Assembly: GCF_001428865.1 (NCBI RefSeq)
Contig: NZ_LMIV01000001.1
Span: forward strand, 1,049,776-1,113,775
Length of the DNA stretch: 64,000 nt
Direction of reading: 5' to 3'
Source: Sphingomonas sp. Root241
GTDB lineage: Bacteria > Pseudomonadota > Alphaproteobacteria > Sphingomonadales > Sphingomonadaceae
Position numbers and translations under genes: made by a program. The notes under the pieces were generated by a model. The model was not told where the DNA came from, ran no database searches, and was given only the letters and a program-made list of their open reading frames with translations. Positions 17,917 through 26,689 of this stretch are shown here, piece after piece. Positions within the stretch are counted from its first letter, which is position 1, and every line of letters starts with the position of its first letter.

Positions 17917-19028
17917 CGCGCCACCCTTGTCACCGTTATGCGTGGTCTGTCGAGGCTCGGGCGCAACAGATCGCGTAGTCCGTCGGGCACGAAGACGAGG
18001 CCGACGAGGAACACCGGAGCCACCATCAATGCCCAGTAGAAGGTGTCGCTGCGCGCGAAGATGCCGATCAGCGCCGCATAGGCGGCGAGCACGACCAGCA
18101 TGCGCAACGCCAGCGGATCGTTCCACGAGGCCCAGCCGAACAGGCAGAGCCCCACGATCAGCGCCGCCGCCGCCATCGGCACGAGCTGGAGCGCGGTGGC
18201 GAGGCTCAGTGCCTTCACGAAGAAACCGAAGCCGAGCAGCCCGCTCCATCCCGGCGAGGCCGGATCGAGCGGACCGGTGACGCCGGATACGGCATAAGCA
18301 TGCGCGGTGAGCGCGGCCGCGAACAAAGCGAATGCGGCGAGCCAGCCCAGCGCCTCGCGCCGCTCGCCCTCGATCCACGCCAGCACCAGCATGACGATCA
18401 CGTAGAGCGCCGCCGTCTCGCGGATCAGCATCGCGACGACCCCGAACGCGACTGCGTCGATCCAGCGGCCGGGACGGCGCAGTCCGAGCGAGAGCGCGAT
18501 CAGCAGCCCCGACCAGACTTCGTGAAAGGCGGCGAGATCGGGCTGGAGGAAGGCGAGCATCGATCCGATCAACAGCAACGCCGCGAAGATGCGCGGCACT
18601 GCGCGCGGCAGCGCGGCGCCGAGGCGCATCCCCCAGATCAAGCCGACATAAGCGGCGAGCAGATAAAGCAGAATCGCCGGCCCCCAATCGGGCAAAGCCG
18701 CCTGTACCACCGCGAGCGACGGCATCCGGACGGTGAGGAACGGGCGCAGCGGATAGCCGCCGGCGCGCAGCGTATCGGTCGCGACGGTGTAATAATCGCC
18801 GCCGCCCTTCACCCCCGCGACGATCTTCTCATACACCATCAGATCGGTCTGGTCGGACTGGCCGGTGCCGGACCCGGGCGAGACGGCCGCGGGATCGGGC
18901 ACGGTGAGCGCAGTCAGGCAGGCGAGGAACAGCAGCACGAGCACCCCGATCACGATTCGCGAACGCGATTTGCGCAAGCCGGCGAAACGACTAGGGGCGG
19001 CGAGCCAGAGAGTGGCGGAACGTGCCAT
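17913..19028 (-). CDS. Polytopic membrane protein, unknown
   Basis: A 371-residue protein with about nine to ten hydrophobic segments starting at residue 24. Between the first and second lies a soluble loop (about 45-110) with a GGDYYTVATDTLRAGGYPLRPFLTVR stretch that looks extracytoplasmic; this motif style occurs in sphingomonad membrane proteins of unknown function. It is coupled to coaBC by an ATGA overlap. The architecture would fit a GT-C-like glycosyltransferase or a related lipid-linked enzyme, but I see no decisive motif. Confidence 0.78.
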   Translation of the reverse strand: MARSATLWLAAPSRFAGLRKSRSRIVIGVLVLLFLACLTALTVPDPAAVSPGSGTGQSDQTDLMVYEKIVAGVKGGGDYYTVATDTLRAGGYPLRPFLTVRMPSLAVVQAALPDWGPAILLYLLAAYVGLIWGMRLGAALPRAVPRIFAALLLIGSMLAFLQPDLAAFHEVWSGLLIALSLGLRRPGRWIDAVAFGVVAMLIRETAALYVIVMLVLAWIEGERREALGWLAAFALFAAALTAHAYAVSGVTGPLDPASPGWSGLLGFGFFVKALSLATALQLVPMAAAALIVGLCLFGWASWNDPLALRMLVVLAAYAALIGIFARSDTFYWALMVAPVFLVGLVFVPDGLRDLLRPSLDRPRITVTRVAR

Positions 19029-19114
19029 GCTGGCGCGGGACTACACGGACGGTGGAGCCGGTGTCGAGGGGGAGGTGGGGCGAAACCGCCCTCACCCTCG
19101 CGGAGCGTGACTCC

Positions 19115-20665
19115 TTACAGGAACGCTATCCACATCGCAGCCGCGCTCGCCGCCGCGGCCAGCACCGCCACCGCCGCATAGCGCCAGCCGCCGCCGACGC
19201 GAACGACTTCGATCTCGCGCAAGGGTGGGGCGGGGGGTGCGCCGCCGGGCGTCGGGTAGCGCAGCTCGATGTTGCGGATGAGCTGGGGGAGGCGGGCGAG
19301 TGTGCGCAGATCGGTGATGATCCGGTCGGCGACTGCTGCTTCGGGACCCAATTCGGTGCGGATCCATTCGCGCACGAACGGGGCCGAGGTCTCCCAGAGA
19401 TTGATCTCGGGATCGAGCCCGCGCGCGACGCCTTCGACCATCACCATCGTCTTCTGGAGGAGGAGGAGGTGCGGCTGGGTCTGCATGTCGAAGTCGCGGG
19501 TGATGTTGAACAGCCCGTCGAGCATCGCGCCGACCGACATGTCCTTGACCGGCAGCCCGCGCATGGGCTCGCCTACGGCGCGCAAGGCAGTAGCGAACTC
19601 GGCGACATTGTGGTGCGGGGGCACGTAGCCTGCCTCGAAATGGATTTCGGCGACGCGTTTATAATTGCCGGTGATCAGGCCGTAGAGGATTTCGGCAAGC
19701 CATACGCGGGCGCGGCGATCGATCCGGCCCATGATCCCGAAATCGATCGCGGCGATGCGGCCGTCGGGGAGCGCGAAGAGATTCCCCTGATGCATGTCGG
19801 CGTGGAAGAAGCCTTCCGCGATCGCCTGGCGCAGGAAGGCGCGGATCAGCTTGCCGGCTAGCGCAGTGGTATCGTGCCTGGCCGCGACCAATGCAGCGCG
19901 ATCCGAGAGCTTGATGCCGTCGAGCCATTCGAGCACGAGCACCTTGCCGGTGGTGCGCTGCCAATCGATCGCGGGAACGTAGAAGTCCGGCTCGGCGGTC
20001 ATGCCCTCGGCGAGCTCGGAGGCCGAGGCGGCTTCGCGGCGCAGATCGAGCTCGCGCGCGGTCCAGCGCTTGAAGGTCTCGATGATCAGCCGCGGGCGCA
20101 GGCGCGCGGCCTCGCCACCCATGCCCTCGACCTGGGCCGCGGCCCATTCATAGGTTTCGATCGCCCTTGCGAACTCGGCCTCGACGCCCGGGCGGAGTAC
20201 CTTGACCGCGACCTGCGCGCCCTCGGTGGTGACTGCGCGGTGGACCTGCGCGATCGAGGCGGCGCCGACGGGGGTTTCCTCGATCGAGGCGAAGAAGGTC
20301 TCAAGCGGGCGGCCGTAGCTCGACTCGATGCGCTGGCGGATCACTGCGAAGGGCAGCGGGGGCAGCGCGTCCTGGAGCCGGAGCAGGTCGTGTGCGGCTT
20401 CCTCGCCGACGAGATCGGGGCGCGTGGCGAGCGTCTGGCCGAGCTTGATCGCGGCGGGACCGATCGCCTGGAAGGCGTCGGCGTAGCGGGGTACGTCGGG
20501 AATGCGTGCGCCGAAACGGAGAACGCGGACGAAACGCCGGACGGGTCTGGGTGTGTTGGGATCGCGCTCGATCCCGCGCAGCGCGCCGTGACGCGCGAGG
20601 ATGCGGCCCCATTTAAACAGGCGCCAAAGGTGGATCGGGGGGGCGGTCATGCGATTCTGGATCAA
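19115..20665 (-). CDS. ubiB: UbiB-family atypical kinase (ubiquinone biosynthesis)
   Basis: A 516-residue ABC1/ADCK/UbiB protein needed for ubiquinone synthesis. The KLGQTLATRPD motif (the KxGQ extension), the Ala-rich loop GAASIAQVH replacing the kinase P-loop, the VAVKVLRPG lysine strand, HADMHQGNL catalytic loop and AIDFGIMG metal motif are all present. The C-terminus ends in a hydrophobic helix pair. The ATG overlaps the ubiE stop (ATGA), which supports joint expression with the methylase of the same pathway. Confidence 0.95.
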   Translation of the reverse strand: MIQNRMTAPPIHLWRLFKWGRILARHGALRGIERDPNTPRPVRRFVRVLRFGARIPDVPRYADAFQAIGPAAIKLGQTLATRPDLVGEEAAHDLLRLQDALPPLPFAVIRQRIESSYGRPLETFFASIEETPVGAASIAQVHRAVTTEGAQVAVKVLRPGVEAEFARAIETYEWAAAQVEGMGGEAARLRPRLIIETFKRWTARELDLRREAASASELAEGMTAEPDFYVPAIDWQRTTGKVLVLEWLDGIKLSDRAALVAARHDTTALAGKLIRAFLRQAIAEGFFHADMHQGNLFALPDGRIAAIDFGIMGRIDRRARVWLAEILYGLITGNYKRVAEIHFEAGYVPPHHNVAEFATALRAVGEPMRGLPVKDMSVGAMLDGLFNITRDFDMQTQPHLLLLQKTMVMVEGVARGLDPEINLWETSAPFVREWIRTELGPEAAVADRIITDLRTLARLPQLIRNIELRYPTPGGAPPAPPLREIEVVRVGGGWRYAAVAVLAAAASAAAMWIAFL

Positions 20666-21393
20666 ATCTTCCAGCCGCTGTGGATCGCGACCAGCCCCCC
20701 GAGCAACGGCTCGATTTTGGTCTGGGTGAAACCCGCGTCGCGGATCATCGCCTCGAATTCGGGCATCGGCGGGAAGCGGCGGATCGATTCGATCAGGTAG
20801 CGATACGAGTCCGCATCGCCTGCGAGCAACTGGCCGAGCCGCGGCACGAGATGGTGCGAATAGGCGTCATAGACCTGCGCGAAGCCGGGCCACTGCGTGG
20901 TCGAGAATTCGAGCACGTAGAAGCGGCCGCCGCGCTTGAGGACGCGGTGCGCCTCGCGGAGCGCCTTGGGGATGTCGGTGACGTTCCGGATGCCGAAGGC
21001 GATCGTATAGGCGTCGAAGAACCTGTCGGGCCATTGCAGTGCCTCAGCATTGGCCTCGCTCCACACCAGCCCGTCGATCTCGCGCTGCGCCGCACGCTCG
21101 ACGCCTACGCCCAGCATCTCGGGATTGATGTCGGCGACGGTGATCGCCGCGCCCGACGGCGCCATGCGGAAGGCGATGTCGCCGGTGCCGCCGGCCATAT
21201 CGAGGATGTGCTCGCCGGCGCGGGGCTTTACCCGGCGGACGAACAGGTCCTTCCACAGGCGATGCAAGCCACCCGACATGGCATCGTTCATCAGATCGTA
21301 TTTCGATGCGACGCTGGAGAAGACCTCGCCGACGCGGGCGGTCTTCTCCTCGGGGGCGATGTCTTCGTAGCCGAAGGAGACGGTGTCGGGCAT
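20662..21393 (-). CDS. ubiE: Demethylmenaquinone/ubiquinone C-methyltransferase
   Basis: A 243-residue SAM-dependent methyltransferase of ubiquinone synthesis. It carries the UbiE signatures YDLMNDAMSGGLHRLWK and the C-terminal YRYLIESIRRFPPMPEF, with the SAM motif DMAGGTGDIAFRM. It is the first gene of an eight-gene leftward block (ubiE, ubiB, membrane protein, coaBC, esterase, dut, TonB-like protein, moeB). It diverges from mutM with 45 bases between starts, so the promoters must overlap. Confidence 0.95.
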   Translation of the reverse strand: MPDTVSFGYEDIAPEEKTARVGEVFSSVASKYDLMNDAMSGGLHRLWKDLFVRRVKPRAGEHILDMAGGTGDIAFRMAPSGAAITVADINPEMLGVGVERAAQREIDGLVWSEANAEALQWPDRFFDAYTIAFGIRNVTDIPKALREAHRVLKRGGRFYVLEFSTTQWPGFAQVYDAYSHHLVPRLGQLLAGDADSYRYLIESIRRFPPMPEFEAMIRDAGFTQTKIEPLLGGLVAIHSGWKI

Positions 21394-21438
21394 GGCTGCG
21401 CTCTAGCGGGGGGAGGGCAGCGCGGCTAGGGGGTTGGC

Positions 21439-22248
21439 ATGCCAGAGCTTCCCGAAGTCGAGACGACCGTGCGCGGGCTGGAACCCGTGCTGGAAGGCGC
21501 GCGGATCGAGCGGGTGACGCTCCGCCGCGGGGATCTCCGCCGGCCCTTCCCGCAGGACCTCGGCCAGCGGCTGACCGGCGCGACCGTCACCGGGCTGGGG
21601 CGGCGCGCCAAATACGGACTGATCGACACCGATCGCGGCGACACGCTGGTCTTCCATCTCGGCATGTCGGGCCGGTGGCGGATCGATCCCGAGGAATTGG
21701 GCAAGCACGACCATTTCGTGATCGAGACCGCCAAGCATCGGCTGGCGCTCAACGATGCGCGGCGATTCGGATCGGTCGATCTCGTGCCGACCGGGGAGCT
21801 GGCCGAATGGCCGGCGTTCAAGGCGCTGGGACCCGAGCCGCTGGAGCCCGGCTTCGACGCGGCGCATCTCGCTGCGGCGTTCAAGGGCCGGATCGCCCCG
21901 GTGAAGGCGCTGCTGCTCGACCAGCGTGTGGTCGCGGGGCTGGGCAACATCTATGTGTGCGAGGCGCTGTACCTTGCGCGAATCGCCCCGAGCCGGGCCG
22001 CGGGGACGATCAGCAAGGCGCGGCTGGCGAAATTGGTGGAGGCGGTGCGCGAAGTACTGACCGCGGCGATTCGCGCGGGCGGATCGACGCTCCGGGATTA
22101 TGCGCGGCCCGATGGCGAGCTTGGCTATTTCGCCAAGGAGTGGCGTGTCTATGGCCGCGAAGGCGAGCCCTGCGAATGCGGCGGGCTGGTCGAACGGCGA
22201 GTCGATTCGGGGCGATCGACTTTCTGGTGTCCAAGGTGCCAGAAATGA
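21439..22248 (+). CDS. mutM: Formamidopyrimidine-DNA glycosylase
   Basis: A 269-residue Fpg/MutM repair enzyme that excises oxidised purines such as 8-oxoguanine. The N-terminus MPELPEVETTVRGL supplies the catalytic Pro and Glu. The helix-two-turn-helix region contains VAGLGNIYVCEALY and the C-terminal zinc finger has CECGG and CPRCQ. Length is normal. It is divergent from ubiE. Confidence 0.96.
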   Translation: MPELPEVETTVRGLEPVLEGARIERVTLRRGDLRRPFPQDLGQRLTGATVTGLGRRAKYGLIDTDRGDTLVFHLGMSGRWRIDPEELGKHDHFVIETAKHRLALNDARRFGSVDLVPTGELAEWPAFKALGPEPLEPGFDAAHLAAAFKGRIAPVKALLLDQRVVAGLGNIYVCEALYLARIAPSRAAGTISKARLAKLVEAVREVLTAAIRAGGSTLRDYARPDGELGYFAKEWRVYGREGEPCECGGLVERRVDSGRSTFWCPRCQK

Positions 22249-22352
22249 CCGGCCGGAAATGATTGACCCGAATCGCCTCAGACGTTAAGGGGCTCGCCTT
22301 TCCCGGCGTGGACCCGTACCGCGCCCCTCCAATTGAGCAGGAACGAGACGGC

Positions 22353-22616
22353 ATGGCGAATACGCCGCAAGCGAAGAAGCGTATCCGGCGGAACGACCGC
22401 CGTGCGGAAATCAACGGCGCACGCGTGAGCCGTATCCGTACCTTCATCAAGAAGGTCGAGTCGGCGCTCGAATCGGGCGACAAGGCCGCGGCCAGCGTCG
22501 CGCTCGCCGCCGCGCAGCCCGAGCTGCAGCGTGGCGTCGCCAAGGGCGTGCTGCACAAGAACACCGCCAGCCGGAAGTTCTCGCGCCTCAACAAGCGCGT
22601 CCAAGCGCTGGCATAA
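22353..22616 (+). CDS. rpsT: 30S ribosomal protein S20
   Basis: An 87-residue basic protein starting [17 protein letters not shown], diagnostic of S20, which binds 16S rRNA. The ATG at 22353 has an AGCAGGAACGAGACGG leader with purine-rich bases at SD distance. A strong terminator follows 23 bases after the stop. The gene pair rpsT-dnaA is a usual alphaproteobacterial order. Confidence 0.97.
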   Translation: MANTPQAKKRIRRNDRRAEINGARVSRIRTFIKKVESALESGDKAAASVALAAAQPELQRGVAKGVLHKNTASRKFSRLNKRVQALA

Positions 22617-22639
22617 ACGTCACAATTCCGTAACGATGA

Positions 22640-22669
22640 CCCCGCCGGAGCTGCTCCGGCGGGGTTTTT
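22640..22669 (+). terminator. Rho-independent terminator after rpsT
   Basis: An 11-bp perfect stem (22640-22650 with 22654-22664) with a three-base loop, followed by TTTTT. It separates rpsT from dnaA transcription. Confidence 0.92.
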
Positions 22670-23043
22670 CGCGTGTGCAGCAAAGCACTTGGCGGCTGTT
22701 ACCGAATGGGACGGCATAAGTGGCGGAAAACCAACGATTCGCATCCTTCAATTTTATGAAGATTGTCATAAGTCGTTGATTTTTGAGGTAGAAAATTGTG
22801 ACATGACGGAAAACCGTGGGTTCCGCCGAGTCAACAAAACTATTTCACTTTCTTTGCACTTCGCCCCCTTGCTCGACTCGAATTTCGGTTCCTAAAACAG
22901 TCCTCCCCGGTCGCGTCTCGATCGGGGTTGTGAAGCTCGACGCGCCAGCCTGGGGGCAAGATTCCGGCTGCAGTGGGGCCTTAGGTCGTAGCGGGTTTAC
23001 GCGCGGAAAGGGTCTGCTTTCCGCGAAGGAGGGGTGCGTCGTT
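22670..23043 (+). promoter_or_regulatory. AT-rich leader upstream of dnaA
   Basis: About 374 bases between the rpsT terminator and the chosen dnaA start. The part near 22735-22890 is clearly AT-richer than its surroundings (for example ttttatgaagattgtcataa) and probably carries the dnaA promoter. I looked for TTATCCACA-type DnaA boxes and saw none. No gene is convincing here, although one frame continues into dnaA. Confidence 0.45.
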
Positions 23044-24411
23044 GTGACTCAAGTGCAGACACTGGAGCGGGATGACATGGAGGCAGTCAGCAAGGCCTGG
23101 ACACACGTGCGCGGCAATCTGCGGCGCTCGGCGGGCCAGCGACTGTTCGACCAGTGGCTGAAGCCGGTGGTGCTGATCAAGGGCTCGACCGGTGAAGCCG
23201 TGCGTCTGGGCCTGCCTTCGGCATTCATGACCCAATGGGTGAAGAATCACTATTCCGAGCGGCTGCTGCTCGAGTTCCGCGCGGTGCTGCCCGAAGTGCT
23301 CAGCGTCACCATCGAGACGATGGCCGACGAGCCCAAGCAAGTGCTGAAGGTCGAGCCCGTGATCGCGCCGGTGGCGACGCCTGGCGAGCGCCCGGCGTTT
23401 GACCCGCGCTTCAGCTTCGAGCGATTCGTCGTCGATTCGACCAACCGGGTGGCGTTCAACGCGGCGAAGGCCGTGGCGCAGCCGGGCATGCCCCAGTTCA
23501 GCCCGCTCTATCTCCATTCGGGTACCGGCCAGGGCAAGACGCACCTGATGCACGCACTCGGCCAGGCGTTCCTCGACGCCAATCCTGAAGCCACGGCGAT
23601 CTACGTGACCGCCGAGCGCTTCATGTTCGAGTTCGTCCAGGCGCTGCGCAACAAGGACACGCACGCGTTCAAGACCCGGCTCCGCTCGGTCGACCTCCTG
23701 ATGATCGACGATCTCCAGTTCATCGGCGGCAAGGACGCGACGCAGGAAGAATTCTTCCACACCGTCAACGAGTTCATGTCGTCGGGAAAGCGGCTGGTGA
23801 TCGCCGCCGATCGCGCGCCGCAGGCGCTCGAAGGCTTCGAGCCGCGGCTCGCGGGCCGGCTCGGCTCCGGCCTGGTTGCCGATATCAAGCCCGCCGAGCT
23901 CGAGCTGCGCCGCGCGATCGTCGCGCGCAAGCTGCAGGACATGCCGGCGGTCGACATGCCCGACGAGGTGATGGACCTGCTCGCGGCGCGAATCACGTCG
24001 AATGTTCGCGAGCTCGAAGGCGCGCTCAATCGGTTGCTGGCTTATGCCAACCTCTCGAACGAGACGATCACGATCGACTTCGCGGTGGCGACGCTCGGCG
24101 AAGTGCTGCGCAGCGCCCAGCGGCGCATCACGATCGACGAGATCCAGCGCGCGGTGTCGAGTCATTTCGAAGTCAAGCAGATCGACCTGATTTCGGAACG
24201 GCGCGCCGTGGCGATCGCGCGACCGCGCCAGATCGCAATGTATCTCGCGAAGCGGCTCACCACGCGCTCGCTTCCCGAGATCGGACGGAAATTCGGCAAT
24301 CGCGACCACTCGACCGTGATCCACGCGGTCAAGCGGATCGAGGAACTGCGCGGCAAGGATGTCGAGATCGACGGCGCGGTGCGCGCGTTGATGCGCTCGC
24401 TGGAAGGCTGA
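23044..24411 (+). CDS. dnaA: Chromosomal replication initiator DnaA
   Basis: A 455-residue AAA+ initiator that binds DnaA boxes and opens the origin. The N-terminal domain I is at about 15-90, Walker A is GTGQGKTH (160-167), Walker B LLMIDD (218-223), and the C-terminal domain IV contains the signature GNRDHSTVIHAVKRI. The GTG at 23044 is chosen because GGAGGGG lies nine bases upstream; an in-frame ATG 14 codons before AWTH is not used by this rule. The Walker A differs slightly from the common GGVGLGKTH. Confidence 0.95.
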   Translation: MTQVQTLERDDMEAVSKAWTHVRGNLRRSAGQRLFDQWLKPVVLIKGSTGEAVRLGLPSAFMTQWVKNHYSERLLLEFRAVLPEVLSVTIETMADEPKQVLKVEPVIAPVATPGERPAFDPRFSFERFVVDSTNRVAFNAAKAVAQPGMPQFSPLYLHSGTGQGKTHLMHALGQAFLDANPEATAIYVTAERFMFEFVQALRNKDTHAFKTRLRSVDLLMIDDLQFIGGKDATQEEFFHTVNEFMSSGKRLVIAADRAPQALEGFEPRLAGRLGSGLVADIKPAELELRRAIVARKLQDMPAVDMPDEVMDLLAARITSNVRELEGALNRLLAYANLSNETITIDFAVATLGEVLRSAQRRITIDEIQRAVSSHFEVKQIDLISERRAVAIARPRQIAMYLAKRLTTRSLPEIGRKFGNRDHSTVIHAVKRIEELRGKDVEIDGAVRALMRSLEG

Positions 24412-24448
24412 GCGCAAACCCGTTTCCGTCTCTCACGGGAGGCGGCTT

Positions 24449-24522
24449 CCCACCCCAACGGGTGGGGGCGGGGTGGAGGAGACGAGAGCGGGGCAAACGC
24501 TATGGTCACGCCTCCACCCCGA
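24449..24522. repeat. Inverted-repeat pair downstream of dnaA
   Basis: Two hairpins are visible. CCCACCC (24449-24455) pairs with GGGTGGG (24460-24466), and GGGGTGGAGG (24470-24479) pairs exactly with CCTCCACCCC (24511-24520). No T-run follows, so a terminator role is doubtful. Confidence 0.55.
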
Positions 24523-24563
24523 TTGTCCCTGAGACTCCTGATATTATCGTGCCGCGCTTTCGT

Positions 24564-24697
24564 CCCTCTCCCCTTGTGGGAGAGGGAGGAGCCGACGAAG
24601 TCGGCGGAAGGGTGAGGGGGGTGAGACTCATGTCCCCCTCATCCTTCCCACTCGCTTCGCGAGCGGGCCCCTTCCTTCTCCCACAAGGGGAGAAGGA
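24564..24697. repeat. Alphaproteobacterial-type palindromic intergenic repeat
   Basis: A left arm around 24564-24620 and a right arm around 24632-24697 are imperfect inverted copies, each with an internal palindrome centred on CCTTGTGGGAG and CCCACAAGGGG. This resembles small non-autonomous intergenic repeats common in alphaproteobacterial genomes. It lies between dnaA and the convergent CAP lipoprotein. Confidence 0.6.
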
Positions 24698-24705
24698 GTT
24701 AGTTC

Positions 24706-25737
24706 TCACGGCACGATTCGGAAAAAGTAGCTGTAGCTGCGCTGGGCGCCGCCGACCGTCACGCGATCGATCGCCACGTCGTAGATGACGTTGGGCTGGA
24801 GCCCGCTCACTGCGAACTGGAGGTTGTTGGGCAAGCCATAGCCCAGAGTGTCGAACGACACGCGCGAGACCGTCAGCGTGGCCCCGCCACGCTGACGGAC
24901 GGTGATCGCGGCGTTCGAGAAATCGACATTGGTGTTGCCCCATTTGTTCGTCTTGTTCGAGATCACGCCGAACGAGAGCAAGGCGCTCGGGTCGAACAGG
25001 CGGGCGGGATAATCCTCGAACGGCCAGGCGACGAAATCGGGGAGCGGGCCGCTCGGGCCCGCGGCGCCGGCGGTGTTGAACACCTTCATCGCCGCGGCGT
25101 CGGCGCGGGTGCTGGTGGCGTGTGCGCCGGCGACTCGGCCATAGGCGATCGAGCCGAGGAACGGATCGAGCAGCCAGCGGCGATGCCCGACATTCTCCGC
25201 GACGATGTTGTTCACTTCGGTGAGCCAGCCGGCGATGACCTGCTCGTCGGTGATCAGGCCGAGCCCGGCGCCCATCCCGCCATAGAGATTGCTTGATCCC
25301 GAAGCGTCGGCACCGGCGGCGGTGTAGCAGCGCCAGCTGGTCGGCGGGGTGTGGCTGAGCTGGCCGTTGGCGGCCTGCATCAGCGCCGATTGCTGGGTCG
25401 CGGGTTCGTCGGTCGGCGAATAGGTGGCCGGGGGCAGGCGATGGAGCGCGCGCACCGCGTTGAGGGTCTGGAGCACCTGCTGCGTCACCGCGGGCTTGAG
25501 CAGCCCGGGCTGGCACGCGGCGATGTTGGGTGCGGTCGTGTAGAGCGCGGCGGCCGCGGCGAAGAAATCGCCGGGGGCCGGTGTCGGAGTGGGGAAGGGG
25601 ACTGGCGCCGGCGTGGGCGTCGGACCGGGCGTTTGGATCGGAGGCGGGACGACTGTGCCGCCGCCGTCGCTGCCCCCGCCGCCGCAAGCGGCCAGCGCGA
25701 GGAGCGGGATCAGCAGGACGCTCAATCGGTTACGCAT
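24706..25737 (-). CDS. CAP/SCP-domain lipoprotein
   Basis: A 343-residue lipoprotein with lipobox LAAC (Cys near residue 18), followed by a Gly-rich run and a Pro/Thr-rich linker (residues 30-56). The CAP domain includes a His-bearing QLSHTPPTSWRCY region and the typical VAENVGHRRWLLDP. CAP (cysteine-rich secretory, antigen 5, PR-1) proteins are secreted or surface proteins of mostly unknown action in bacteria. The C-terminal hundred residues look like an extra beta-rich domain. It is a single-gene unit. Confidence 0.85.
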   Translation of the reverse strand: MRNRLSVLLIPLLALAACGGGGSDGGGTVVPPPIQTPGPTPTPAPVPFPTPTPAPGDFFAAAAALYTTAPNIAACQPGLLKPAVTQQVLQTLNAVRALHRLPPATYSPTDEPATQQSALMQAANGQLSHTPPTSWRCYTAAGADASGSSNLYGGMGAGLGLITDEQVIAGWLTEVNNIVAENVGHRRWLLDPFLGSIAYGRVAGAHATSTRADAAAMKVFNTAGAAGPSGPLPDFVAWPFEDYPARLFDPSALLSFGVISNKTNKWGNTNVDFSNAAITVRQRGGATLTVSRVSFDTLGYGLPNNLQFAVSGLQPNVIYDVAIDRVTVGGAQRSYSYFFRIVP

Positions 25738-25823
25738 GACAACGCCCTCACGCAGGGGCGCTTGAGCGCGCTCCCCGGCGCTGAGGTAACGCCGGATCGG
25801 GCGCTACGTTTCCCTGCGACCGC

Positions 25824-26636
25824 TCAGCAGCCCTTGCCCGCCTTGCGCGCGGCCCAGGCGATGGCGCCGTCGACCAGCGCCAGATGCGCGGGATCGGACC
25901 AGCTTTCGGGCTTGTGGCCGAGCGCCGAATAGAAGATCCGCGCTCTGCCTTCGCAACGCCACCAGACCATGGCGTGATGATCGCCCATCCTGTGCTTGGG
26001 TTCGAGCCGCATGCCGTGCTCATCCAGCCGGGCGAGGATATGCGTATCGGCGCGCGGCGGGCCATTCCATGCATAATATTCCTCGGTCCATGGCCAGCGG
26101 GCCGGCAGATGGCGCGTGGCGGGGTGGCTGCGATCCTCGACGATCAGCGTGCTCGCCTGGAACTGGTCCGCGCCACCGGGATGGCCCATATATTTGCCGC
26201 CGGTGCCGATCATCGCCTGATACCAATCGGGATGGCTGCCGTCGCCCGCGGCGTGCAGGCCGACAAAGCCGTGACCGGCGGCGATCCATGCCTGAAAGGC
26301 GGCACGCTGATCGGGCGTGAAGAGATCGCCGGTGGCACTGGCGAAGACCACCGCATCGAACTTCGCGAGCTGCGCGGGGTTGAAGACCGCGGCATTCTCG
26401 GTGGCATAGGCGCTCCAGCCGCGCGCGCGGACGCGCTTCTCGACTGCGGCGACCGCGGCGGGAATCGAATCGTGGCGGTAGCTGTTGGTCTTGCTGAAGA
26501 TCAGGATCGCCGGGCGTTTGAGCGCCGGGAGCCGAGGCGCGACCGTGTCCAAGGTCGGGGTGGGGAGATTGGGGTTTGGCGCGGTCTGGGGGACGGCCGC
26601 GAACAGCGCCGTGAGCACCACCATCGACTTCAGCAT
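25824..26636 (-). CDS. ThuA-like domain protein, exported
   Basis: A 270-residue protein with a short hydrophobic N-terminus and a ThuA-like (glutamine amidotransferase-fold) domain. Visible features are ILIFSKTNSYRHDSIPAA, FNPAQLAKFDAVVFASATGD, GHGFVGLHAAGD and DHHAMVWW. Such domains occur in trehalose- and glycan-utilisation proteins. The reaction is not established for the family. No tightly linked partner is present. Confidence 0.82.
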   Translation of the reverse strand: MLKSMVVLTALFAAVPQTAPNPNLPTPTLDTVAPRLPALKRPAILIFSKTNSYRHDSIPAAVAAVEKRVRARGWSAYATENAAVFNPAQLAKFDAVVFASATGDLFTPDQRAAFQAWIAAGHGFVGLHAAGDGSHPDWYQAMIGTGGKYMGHPGGADQFQASTLIVEDRSHPATRHLPARWPWTEEYYAWNGPPRADTHILARLDEHGMRLEPKHRMGDHHAMVWWRCEGRARIFYSALGHKPESWSDPAHLALVDGAIAWAARKAGKGC

Positions 26637-26689
26637 CTGTCTCTCCCTTTTCGTCCTTCCCCACGTTCGCGGGCGTGACGGCTTTCTGG

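Noticed and set aside
16750..18687. A 645-residue version of coaBC
   Set aside because: The first 257 residues are the membrane-protein gene read in another frame; CoaBC begins at 17916.
22670..23043. Chromosomal origin next to dnaA
   Set aside because: It is AT-rich, but no DnaA-box cluster is visible and usual origin neighbours (hemE, dnaN, gidA) are absent.
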